Below are positions 27,341-34,668 of a stretch of DNA of 64,000 nucleotides, in pieces. Within the stretch, counting starts at the first letter, position 1; each line of letters starts with the position of its first letter. The position numbers were made by a program, and so were the translations under genes. Source of the stretch: Bradyrhizobium aeschynomenes (lineage in GTDB: Bacteria > Pseudomonadota > Alphaproteobacteria > Rhizobiales > Xanthobacteraceae); assembly GCF_013178945.1 (NCBI RefSeq), contig NZ_JABFDM010000002.1:744001-808000 (forward strand), in the 5' to 3' direction. Below the pieces are notes generated by a model. That model ran no database searches and was not told the DNA's origin. It saw only the letters and a list, made by a program, of their open reading frames with translations.

Positions 27341-27481
27341 GCCGTCCGATCGCCGTGGCTAGTCTCCTCGTCATAGACATGACGGCATCTCGAAAGGACG
27401 CCGGACACCATTTCAGAACCGATACTTTCGCCAGTTCTTATTGCGTAGTCTTTCAGCACGTAGACATTTGATCCAAGTTGC

Positions 27482-27519
27482 GACGCCGTCTCCTTCACCC
27501 AGGTGAGGGGGACGGCGTC
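27482..27519 (+). terminator. strong hairpin, possible terminator
   Basis: The arms gacgccgtctccttcacc and ggtgagggggacggcgtc pair over 18 positions with two G-T wobbles and almost no loop. On the plus strand it is followed by ctcgtttt, a short T run. On the minus strand it lies 18 bases past the E1 stop codon and could end that transcript too, though no T run follows there. Confidence 0.55.
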
Positions 27520-27537
27520 CTCGTTTTCGGCCCGCCC

Positions 27538-29922
27538 TCACACCGCCATCTTGCGATGCCTCACCGGTGCGCCGGTGAGGCTCTCGGCGGCGTCGATGAT
27601 CGCGTTCGCGTCCATGCCGTTGTGGCGATAGAGATCGTCGATCGTGCCGGTCTGGCCGAACTTCTCCACCCCCAACGCCTCGACGCGGTGGCCGCGCACC
27701 GAGCCGAGCCAGCCGAGCGTCGCCGGATGGCCGTCGATGACGGTGACGATGCCGCAATCGCGCGGCAGCGGCGCGAGCATCTGCTCGATATGGCTGAGAT
27801 GCGACACGCCACGGCGATGCCGGCGCAGGCTGCGCGCCGCGGTCCAGCCGGCATGCAGGCGGTCGGCCGAGGTGATCGCGAGCAGGCCGACATCGCGGCG
27901 GGATTCGCCGATCAGCCCGGTGGCCTCGATCGCTTCCGGCGCAACCGTCCCCGTATAGGCGATGATCACCTCCGCGTTTGGTCCCGGCTTGCGCAGCCAA
28001 TAGGCGCCGGCGGCGATGTCCGCTTCCATCTCCGGCGTCATGATGCGCTGCGGCTGGTCGACCGGGCGGGTCGACAGCCGCAGGTACACCGAACCGCCCT
28101 CGCCCGGCTCACGCTGCATATGGGCAAAGCCCCATTTCATGATCGCGGCAAGCTCGTCGACGAAAGCCGGCTCGAACGACGACAGCCCGTCCTGCGCCAT
28201 GCCGATCAGCGGCGTCGCGATCGACTGGTGCGCGCCGCCCTCCGGCGCGAGCGTGACGCCCGACGGTGTCGCGACCACCATGAAACGGGCATCCTGATAG
28301 CAGGCGTAGTTCAGCGCATCGAGGCCGCGTTCGATGAAGGGATCGTACAGCGTGACGATCGGCAGCAGTCGCGCGCCGTTGATGGAATGCGACAGGCCGA
28401 GCGCCGAGGCCATGATGAACAGGTTCATCTCGGCAATGCCGAGCTCGATGTGCTGGCCCTTCGGCGACGCCGCCCAGTTGAAGGTCGAGGGGATCTTCTC
28501 GCTGCGGAACAGATCGGCCTTTTCGGCATGCGCGAACAGGCCGCGGCGGTTGACCCAGGCGCCGAGATTGGTCGACACGGTGACGTCCGGCGAGGACGTC
28601 ACGATGCGTGAGGCCATCGCGGTCTCGCTGCGCGCGAGGTCGTTGAGGATCAGGCCAAAACCCTGCTGCGTCGACATCTGCGCCGCCGCGGTGAAAGTCA
28701 GCCGCTCCGGCACGTCGAACACGGCATCGTCGAGCCGGCGGCCGTCGCGGTTGAACGGCACGGATTTGAGGAACGCCTCCAAGGTCGCCGCGTCCTGCGT
28801 CAGGCCCTCGAATTTGTCCCACTCATGGCCCGGGCGGATGTTCTGCTGCGCGCGCCAGGTCTCCATCTGCGCGACCGTCATCAGGCCGGCGTGATTGTCC
28901 TTGTGGCCCTGGAACGGCAGGCCGACACCCTTGATGGTGTAGGCGATGAAGCAGACCGGGCGGTCGTGGTCGATGGACTCGAACGCCTCCAGCATGCTTG
29001 CCATGTCGTGGCCGCCGAGATTCGACATCAGCGCCAGCAGCTCGTCGTCGCTGCGCTTGTCGAGCAGCCGCGTCACGTCGCCCTGGTCGCCGATCTCATC
29101 CTGAATGTGCTTGCGGAAGGCCGCGCCGCCCTGGAAGCACAGCGCCGCGTACAGCGCGTTCGGGCAATTGTCGATCCAGCGGCGCAGCGCCTCGCCGCCC
29201 GGCTCGGCGAAGGCCTCGCGCATCAGCCGGCCGTATTTGACGATCACCACGTCCCAGCCGAAATTACGGAACATGGTCTCGAACTTCTCCCAAAGACCCT
29301 CGCGCACGACGGCATCCAGGCTCTGGCGGTTGTAGTCGACGATCCACCAGGTGTTGCGCAGGCCGTGCTTCCAGCCCTCCGCCAGCGCCTCGAAGATGTT
29401 GCCCTCGTCCATCTCGGCGTCGCCGACCAGCGCAATCATGCGGCCCTCGCGACGATCCTTCATCCAGCCATGCGCCTTGACGTAGTCCTGCACCAGCGAG
29501 GAGAACAGCGTCTGCGCGACGCCGAGGCCGACCGAGCCGGTGGAGAAGTCGACGTCGTCGACGTCCTTGGTGCGCGACGGATAGGACTGCGCGCCCTTGA
29601 AGCCGCGGAAATTCTCCAGCTTCTCGCGCGTCTGGCGGCCGAACAGATATTGGATGGCGTGGAACACCGGGCTCGCATGCGGCTTGACCGCGACGCGGTC
29701 CTCGGGGCGCAACACTGAGAAGTACAGCGCCGACATGATGGTGGCGAGCGAGGCCGAGGAGGCCTGATGGCCGCCGACCTTCAGGCCGTCGGTGTTCGGC
29801 CGGATGTGGTTCGCATGGTGGATGGTCCAGGACGACAGCCACAGCGCCTTGCGGGTCAGCGCGTTCAGGATGGCGAGACGGTCTGACGATGCGGATGCTG
29901 TCGATGCGGATGGCCTGGCCAT
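27538..29922 (-). CDS. homodimeric 2-oxoacid dehydrogenase E1 component (AceE-type, thiamine diphosphate)
   Basis: A 794-residue protein of the single-chain E1/transketolase family. The thiamine-diphosphate motif is seen as VGDAEMDEGNIFEALAEG through WIVDYNRQS (GDG-like start, NN-like end altered), and the central region includes ELGIAEMNLF, the site of the cofactor-activating glutamate. It resembles AceE and the 2-oxobutyrate dehydrogenase E1 MdeB; annotation as plain transketolase would miss its length. ATG at 29922 follows GGGAG. It is divergent from an Lrp/AsnC regulator. No E2 or E3 gene is in the window, so its partners are elsewhere. Confidence 0.85.
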   Translation of the reverse strand: MARPSASTASASSDRLAILNALTRKALWLSSWTIHHANHIRPNTDGLKVGGHQASSASLATIMSALYFSVLRPEDRVAVKPHASPVFHAIQYLFGRQTREKLENFRGFKGAQSYPSRTKDVDDVDFSTGSVGLGVAQTLFSSLVQDYVKAHGWMKDRREGRMIALVGDAEMDEGNIFEALAEGWKHGLRNTWWIVDYNRQSLDAVVREGLWEKFETMFRNFGWDVVIVKYGRLMREAFAEPGGEALRRWIDNCPNALYAALCFQGGAAFRKHIQDEIGDQGDVTRLLDKRSDDELLALMSNLGGHDMASMLEAFESIDHDRPVCFIAYTIKGVGLPFQGHKDNHAGLMTVAQMETWRAQQNIRPGHEWDKFEGLTQDAATLEAFLKSVPFNRDGRRLDDAVFDVPERLTFTAAAQMSTQQGFGLILNDLARSETAMASRIVTSSPDVTVSTNLGAWVNRRGLFAHAEKADLFRSEKIPSTFNWAASPKGQHIELGIAEMNLFIMASALGLSHSINGARLLPIVTLYDPFIERGLDALNYACYQDARFMVVATPSGVTLAPEGGAHQSIATPLIGMAQDGLSSFEPAFVDELAAIMKWGFAHMQREPGEGGSVYLRLSTRPVDQPQRIMTPEMEADIAAGAYWLRKPGPNAEVIIAYTGTVAPEAIEATGLIGESRRDVGLLAITSADRLHAGWTAARSLRRHRRGVSHLSHIEQMLAPLPRDCGIVTVIDGHPATLGWLGSVRGHRVEALGVEKFGQTGTIDDLYRHNGMDANAIIDAAESLTGAPVRHRKMAV

Positions 29923-30019
29923 GGCGCGCTGCTCCCAGGGGTGTTCGGGTGGATTCGTTGACTCTAATCCCGGCAGGCCGGCCATAATTCTCAATTTTTC
30001 GCGCACGGACGGTCAGTGT

Positions 30020-30034
30020 TGGGATAATTTCCCA
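30020..30034. promoter_or_regulatory. Lrp/AsnC-type operator, site 1
   Basis: tggga-taatt-tccca is a perfect 5-5-5 inverted repeat between the divergent E1 and Lrp genes. A second site of the same GGGA-N5-TCCC form lies 31 bases on. Binding by the adjacent regulator is inferred. Confidence 0.6.
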
Positions 30035-30051
30035 TCAGAACGATCTTTTCC

Positions 30052-30064
30052 GGGACGATATCCC
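30052..30064. promoter_or_regulatory. Lrp/AsnC-type operator, site 2
   Basis: ggga-cgata-tccc repeats the architecture of site 1 and ends one base before the Lrp start codon. Occupancy would block translation start or transcription of the regulator gene itself, consistent with autoregulation. Confidence 0.55.
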
Positions 30065-30065
30065 A

Positions 30066-30527
30066 ATGCCCGACCTCGACGCCATCGACCGCAAGATCCT
30101 CGGCCACCTCCAGTCCGACGGACGCATCACCATGCAGGAGCTCGCCGACAAGGTCGGCCTGTCGGTCTCGCCCTGCCACCGCCGCGTCAAGCTCCTGGAG
30201 GAGCGCGGCGTCATCACTCGCTATCTCGCGACCGTCGACCAGAAGGCGCTCGGGCTGCACGTCTCGGTCTTCATCTCGATCAAGCTGGCGCGGCAGAAGG
30301 AGGAGGATCTGAAGCGCTTCGAAAAGGCGATCTCGGCGTGGCCCGAGGTGCTCGAGTGCTATCTGATGACCGGTAACCGCGACTATCTGCTGCGCGTGGT
30401 CGCAGCCGATCTGTCGTCGTATGAGGCGTTCCTGAAGACCAAGCTGACGCGGCTCGACGGCATCGCGTCGATCGAAAGTAGCTTTGCGCTGAGCCAGGTG
30501 AAGTACTCGATCGCGCTGCCGGTGTGA
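30066..30527 (+). CDS. Lrp/AsnC family transcriptional regulator
   Basis: A 153-residue regulator. It begins MPDLDAIDRKILGHLQSDGRITMQ, the standard winged helix-turn-helix start, with the recognition helix in VGLSVSPCHRRVKLLEERG, and ends in the amino-acid-binding RAM domain (ECYLMTGNRDYLLRVV). Its divergent neighbour encodes a 2-oxoacid dehydrogenase E1, and such pairs usually mean that the regulator controls that enzyme in response to an amino acid. Confidence 0.95.
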   Translation: MPDLDAIDRKILGHLQSDGRITMQELADKVGLSVSPCHRRVKLLEERGVITRYLATVDQKALGLHVSVFISIKLARQKEEDLKRFEKAISAWPEVLECYLMTGNRDYLLRVVAADLSSYEAFLKTKLTRLDGIASIESSFALSQVKYSIALPV

Positions 30528-30552
30528 GCCGGGTCCTATCCACGACCTCCGC

Positions 30553-30695
30553 TGTCGTCCCGGCGAACGCCGGGACCCATACGCCGCGGCGGGTGGGATG
30601 GAGAAAGACTGGGGCGGCATCGTGCGTAACAACGTCTCCCTGGGGCTATGGGTCCCGGATCGGCGCGTGCTGCGCACGCTTGTCCGGGACGACAG
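30553..30695. repeat. intergenic palindromic repeat (GTCCCGG type), copy 2
   Basis: The left arm is gtcgtcccggcgaacgccgg and the right arm ends tgtccgggacgac, with gggacccata and ctatgggtccc paired inside. It matches the family at 6183-6306 and follows the Lrp gene by 25 bases. Confidence 0.85.
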
Positions 30696-30772
30696 CGGAG
30701 AGCCAAGCGAGAGTTTCGGCCATCTCTAGCGCTCGGCCATGAGAGACCTCGCATGAACCCCTGTCTCTTCGC

Positions 30773-30874
30773 CGTCATTCCGGGGCGCGCGGAGCGCGAG
30801 CCCGGAATCCATAACCACGATCGGGAGTATGGATTCCGGGCCCGCGCCGCTGCGCGTCGCGTCCCGGAATGACG
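30773..30874. repeat. intergenic palindromic repeat (CATTCCGGGG type), copy 2
   Basis: It begins cgtcattccggggcgcgcgg and ends gtcccggaatgacg; gagcccggaatccata pairs with tatggattccgggc. Shorter than copy 1 because the centre is reduced. Confidence 0.9.
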
Positions 30875-31004
30875 ACCTTTGTCGTGTCAACGGAATTGCC
30901 ACAAGCATCTGGGGGACCATACGAGGCAGGTCATTGAACACGCCTCATCACCACATGCATTCGCCGTCCCGCGACGCGTTGCGTCCGGGTGGTTGAATGA
31001 TCTC

Positions 31005-31377
31005 GTCGCCCTCGATAACGAAGGGCGCAGGGAAGGCCGGGCGCTGGCCGCGCCCGTGGCCCGCCTGCGGAGAAAATGCAGGCGGCAGGTACCACAGGTC
31101 TGGCCGAACACGCCCGGCCCTCCCTGCGCGATGGTTTTGACGGCTGCTTCGCAGTCTCCCCGGTGCGCCGGGCTTTCTGGCCACCGTTGCCTGCGCGGCG
31201 CGTGAGCGCCGGCACAAGCGTGACACCAGCGTCGGGGTGTCAGGACCGTGCGACTTGACCGTGCGCGCCGGATCGTTCGTCCACGCGGCACCAGCCACGC
31301 TGCGATCCGACACGCCCACCGCATTCCGCTGCCGACGTCCATGACGACCGCGATACGTCCCCTCCGACGCAACGGAA
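31005..31377 (-). ncRNA. candidate structured RNA / dispersed element, copy 2 (inverted)
   Basis: On the minus strand this repeats the element at 13384-13740 through the same order of stems. The long stem has arms 31111-31125 and 31029-31043, and the inner stem has arms 31078-31085 and 31061-31068 around a T-rich loop. The terminal GCCCT/AGGGC hairpin lies near 31008-31026. Long blocks are almost identical, such as the ggtggccagaaagcccgg and acctgtggtacctgccgcc regions, whereas the outer stem differs at paired positions in a compensating way. Open frames differ from copy 1. Strand follows the same reasoning as copy 1. Confidence 0.55.
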
Positions 31378-31540
31378 CGAGCGGGAGCATAATGCCGATT
31401 TTACGAAATCGCCAAGCGGTTTATTTTTCAGCGGAGGGCTGGACAGGATTTTCGCAGGCGATCTGATTTGCCCGACGAGCAGTCGCAAGGTCACATCGCG
31501 CGACGGATGCGTTTGCAACGCCGATCGGCTCCGGTTCCTT

Positions 31541-31648
31541 GTACCCCGGATGAGCAGCAGCCGAGCCCGAAGGGCGAAGGCGAACGCGATATCCGAGGTC
31601 TCACGAGGTGCGGGTGCGAACCCGGATGTCGCTTCGCTCATCCGGGCC
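31541..31648. repeat. short palindromic repeat (CCCGGATGAGC type), copy 1
   Basis: taccccggatgagcagcag on the left and cgctcatccgggcca on the right form the outer arms; cgatatccgagg and cccggatgtcgc lie between. A related but shorter form is at 60076-60112. Confidence 0.6.
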
Positions 31649-31693
31649 ACGCGCCGCGATCGCGCCTGCGATCTGTCACAGCCAAGGCCGTCA

Positions 31694-31707
31694 TTGATCC
31701 AGATCAA
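31694..31707. promoter_or_regulatory. FixK/FNR box 1
   Basis: TTGAT-CCAG-ATCAA is a perfect match to the FNR/FixK pattern TTGAT-N4-ATCAA. It is the upstream of two identical boxes 67 bases apart that precede the membrane Fe-S protein gene, the next gene on the plus strand. Confidence 0.8.
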
Positions 31708-31760
31708 ACGCCTCGCCAAAACATCTCCCGCCCCCGATCAAATCCTTGATGTTCCTCGGT

Positions 31761-31774
31761 TTGATCCAGATCAA
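31761..31774. promoter_or_regulatory. FixK/FNR box 2
   Basis: A second TTGAT-CCAG-ATCAA with the same four-base spacer and a shared flanking AACG after it. A class II promoter would start transcription near 31809, about 160 bases before the ATG at 31969. Confidence 0.8.
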
Positions 31775-31968
31775 ACGGCCGCAACCCAACCGCAGCATGG
31801 CCCAGACACGTCCATATTGGCCGTCAAAAAGCGCCACATCTCGCCGTCAGATTCTGCGGCACAGCATGCGCTGATGACGCGAACTAACAGGCACGGCGGA
31901 CCAACACGTCCGGCCCGACGTCGTCACACCAGCGCGCCCGTACAGAGAAACCAGCGTCCTGGAAAGCA

Positions 31969-33150
31969 ATGCGAAACAACAGCGCTCAACGTTCGGCTCA
32001 ACACGATTATGCTTCGTACCAACGACAGACCCGGCCGCTCACCCATGTGGCCGTGAACGTGGCTCCTGCCCGATATCAGCCGGCCGCGCAGCCCGGCAGC
32101 CGCAGCACGGGGCGCGGCGAGCGGCGGTTCTGGCTGACGATGCAGACGGTGATGCTGGTCGTCGGCGTTCTGCTGGTGAATCTCCTGCTGTTCTTTCCCG
32201 CGCTCGGCATCGCCTTGATGTGGAATCTGCTGATTCCGGTCGCGCCGGCGCTGGTGACGATCTCGCCCGGGCTGTGGCGCAACATCTGTCCGATGGCGAC
32301 CTTCCATCTGCTGCCGAACAAGATGGGGATCTCGCAGAACATCCGGATGCCGGAATGGGGCGCGGCGACGCTCGCGGTGATCAGCGTGACGCTTCTCTTC
32401 ATCGTGGTGCCGATGCGACGCATCGGACTCAATGTCGACGGCCCGCTGACGGCGGTCATGCTGCTGTCGGCTGCGTTCATGGCGTTCGCGATGGGCTCGG
32501 TGTTCGAGATGCGCTCGGGCTGGTGCACCTCGCTGTGCCCGATCCATCCGGTCGAGCGGCTCTACGGCACCAACCCGGCGCTGACCTTCAAGAACGCCCG
32601 CTGCAACATCTGCGAGGCCTGCAGCAATCCCTGCCCCGACTCGACACCGGAGCTCACGCCGACCGCGGGCGTGCCGACGAAGGTCCAGCAGTTCCTCGGC
32701 AGCTTCCTGATCGGCAGCTTTCCGGGCTTCGTGTGGGGCTGGTTCCAGGTGCCGGACTATCCGCCGCAGCAGGTCGGCAGCGCCGAGATCATCACGGCCT
32801 ATGTCTGGCCGTTCGGTGCGGCCATCATCAGCTACGTCGTGTTCAGGATCGGCGAGCATCTGCTGCGCTACAAGCCCGCGACCCGCACCCGGATGCATCG
32901 CATCTTCGCGGCGACCGCGATCAGCACCTATTATTGGTACCGCCTGCCGGGCCCGGCCTCGCTGCTGCCGGACTGGTTTCCGCTGGTCTCGCATCTCGTC
33001 ACGACGCCGTTCTTCTTCTGGTTCCTGGTGCTGCGCTCGCCGAAGGTGAGCTGGCTGAAGCGGCCGGTGATGGCGTCGAACTACTGGTCGAGCCGGTTCG
33101 AGAGCACGACCAACAAGAACCTGATCCGCGTCTCACCCGGCAAGGCGTGA
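31969..33150 (+). CDS. membrane-bound iron-sulphur protein (NosR/NapH/CcoG-like)
   Basis: A 393-residue membrane protein, family only partly recognised. After a 50-residue polar N-terminus come several hydrophobic segments (about 57-77, 80-98, 132-150, 160-179, then others after 260). The soluble loop near residues 186-222 has C186xxxC190P and C212xxC215xxC218xxxC222P, the latter a full [4Fe-4S] ligand set; C107P is an additional cysteine-proline pair. The CxxxCP motif between membrane helices recalls NosR, NapH and CcoG. It follows two FixK boxes and precedes a 2Fe-2S/flavin reductase gene by 54 bases, so it probably receives electrons from that reductase in low oxygen. The final acceptor is not known. 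Confidence 0.8.
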   Translation: MRNNSAQRSAQHDYASYQRQTRPLTHVAVNVAPARYQPAAQPGSRSTGRGERRFWLTMQTVMLVVGVLLVNLLLFFPALGIALMWNLLIPVAPALVTISPGLWRNICPMATFHLLPNKMGISQNIRMPEWGAATLAVISVTLLFIVVPMRRIGLNVDGPLTAVMLLSAAFMAFAMGSVFEMRSGWCTSLCPIHPVERLYGTNPALTFKNARCNICEACSNPCPDSTPELTPTAGVPTKVQQFLGSFLIGSFPGFVWGWFQVPDYPPQQVGSAEIITAYVWPFGAAIISYVVFRIGEHLLRYKPATRTRMHRIFAATAISTYYWYRLPGPASLLPDWFPLVSHLVTTPFFFWFLVLRSPKVSWLKRPVMASNYWSSRFESTTNKNLIRVSPGKA

Positions 33151-33204
33151 TCGCGCGGCACAAGCCCCAACACAGTCATCGCGTATTCGATCGAGGAGTT
33201 GATC

Positions 33205-34464
33205 ATGTCGAACTTCAGGACCGTCACCGTCAAAGGCCGCCAGTTCCGCGTCCGCGCGGGTGACGTGCTGCTCGATGGGGCGCTCGCCAACGGCGTCGAG
33301 ATTCCGTTCGACTGCCGCGCCGGCACCTGCGGCACCTGCATGGTCCACGTCTCCAAGGGCCAGACGGTGTGCGGCGAGACCCATACGCAAGGCATGATCT
33401 ACGCGTGCCAGGCGCGCGTGGTGTCAGATCTCGACGTCGAGATGGAGGACGTGCCCGAGATCGACATCAGCAAGGCGCGGCTCGTCGGCCTGCGCGAGGT
33501 CGCGCCCGACATCATGGAGCTGATGATCGCGCCGGAGAAAAGCATCAGCTATCTGCCGGGGCAGTACTTCAAGTTCACCTTCAACGGCTATCCGGCGCGC
33601 GCCTATAGTCCGACGGCGTCGTTCGACGGCCGCATCGGCGGCCGCGTCATCCATCTCAACATCAAGCGCGTGCGCGGCGGACGCGTGACGACGGCGCTCG
33701 GCAGCGGCATCCGTCCCGGGCATCGGCTGCGCATCCAGGGGCCGTATGGTCATGCCTTCCTGCGCCCCGGCGGGACCGGCCGGCTGATCCTCGTCGGCAG
33801 CGGCACCGGCTTTGCGCCGATCTGGGCGATCGCGGCGATGGCGCTACGCGAGCAGCGGAGCCGGCCGATGGTCATCATCGCCGGCGCCAAAAAGCTGCCG
33901 CAGCTCTACATGACGCCGATCCTGGCGCAGTTGGCGCGACTGCCGAACGTCACGATCATTCCGACCGTGGAGGAAGGCCCGATCAACCATCCCTCGATCC
34001 GCACCGGGCGCATCGAGCCGCATATGCCGACGCTGACTGCCTCCGACGTGGTCTATGCCTGCGGCTCGCCGCGCATGGTGAGCGCGCTCGCCGGCATGGT
34101 GGAGAAGGCCGGCGCGACGTTCTACGCCGATCCGTTCGACCCGGCCCCGCCGGAAGCGCCGTCAGGCCTGATCGGCCGCATCAAGACGCTGGTGGCACGG
34201 CGCGCGCCGGAGCCGGAGCCCAGCCGCGACAGCGGCAAGGGCCGCGAGCCCTCGGTCGATCCGTTCGAGCGCGCGCTGTCGCTGGTGCCCAAGGATCCGA
34301 TCGAGGACGATCTCGCCCCGCGCCGCCCCGAACCGCGCCGCAGCACGGCCGCCGAACGCGACCACGCGCTGTCGCTGGTCCGCGAGCGCGCGCTCGGCGA
34401 GCAGGCCTCATTGCAGGAGCGCCCGCGGCGCGCTGCGGGGCAGATGGCGTCAGGGCATGTGTGA
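33205..34464 (+). CDS. 2Fe-2S ferredoxin-flavin NAD(P)H oxidoreductase with C-terminal tail
   Basis: A 419-residue electron-transfer protein. A plant-type ferredoxin domain (residues 1-85) binds a [2Fe-2S] cluster through C37, C42, C45 and C68. An FAD domain with the RAYSPTAS motif and an NAD(P) domain with LILVGSGTGFAPIWAIA and YACGSPRMV follow, to about residue 310. The last 110 residues are proline- and arginine-rich and probably disordered, with ALSLV occurring twice. GAGGAG precedes the ATG at 33205; a TTG two codons upstream is less likely. It resembles reductases of multicomponent oxygenases, but the only partner here is the membrane Fe-S protein encoded just upstream. Confidence 0.9.
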   Translation: MSNFRTVTVKGRQFRVRAGDVLLDGALANGVEIPFDCRAGTCGTCMVHVSKGQTVCGETHTQGMIYACQARVVSDLDVEMEDVPEIDISKARLVGLREVAPDIMELMIAPEKSISYLPGQYFKFTFNGYPARAYSPTASFDGRIGGRVIHLNIKRVRGGRVTTALGSGIRPGHRLRIQGPYGHAFLRPGGTGRLILVGSGTGFAPIWAIAAMALREQRSRPMVIIAGAKKLPQLYMTPILAQLARLPNVTIIPTVEEGPINHPSIRTGRIEPHMPTLTASDVVYACGSPRMVSALAGMVEKAGATFYADPFDPAPPEAPSGLIGRIKTLVARRAPEPEPSRDSGKGREPSVDPFERALSLVPKDPIEDDLAPRRPEPRRSTAAERDHALSLVRERALGEQASLQERPRRAAGQMASGHV

Positions 34465-34492
34465 GGGGCGACAGCGGAAACTCCAATCTCGC

Positions 34493-34643
34493 CGTCACTC
34501 CGGGGCGCTCGCAAAGCGAGCGAGCCCGGAGTCCATAGCCACGAACCGAAGTTGTGACGTACGACGATAACTCAGGCTGTCCGACTCACGACCGACACGG
34601 CGTATGGATTCCGGGCTCGCGCTGTCGCGCGCCCCGGAATGAC
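34493..34643. repeat. intergenic palindromic repeat (CATTCCGGGG type), copy 3
   Basis: The outer arms are cgtcactccggggcgctcg and cgccccggaatgac; the inner arms are gagcccggagtccatagcc and tatggattccgggctcg. It lies between the reductase stop and the end of the convergent FAH-family gene. Confidence 0.85.
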
Positions 34644-34668
34644 AATGGGGGTGTGGAGACCGCGTGCC

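Larger units (their letters stand above)
27049..27537. other. gene-free stretch with regulatory signals
   Basis: About 490 bases between the aldehyde dehydrogenase start and the E1 gene stop. It holds a CRP-like palindrome (27321-27340) and a very strong hairpin (27482-27519), both listed separately. A 30-codon open frame from 27379 has no ribosome-binding site and is not called. Confidence 0.6.

Noticed and set aside
27379..27471. A 30-codon frame beginning MTASRKDAG in the 27 kb gap
   Set aside because: No ribosome-binding site before the ATG; the interval is better explained as non-coding.
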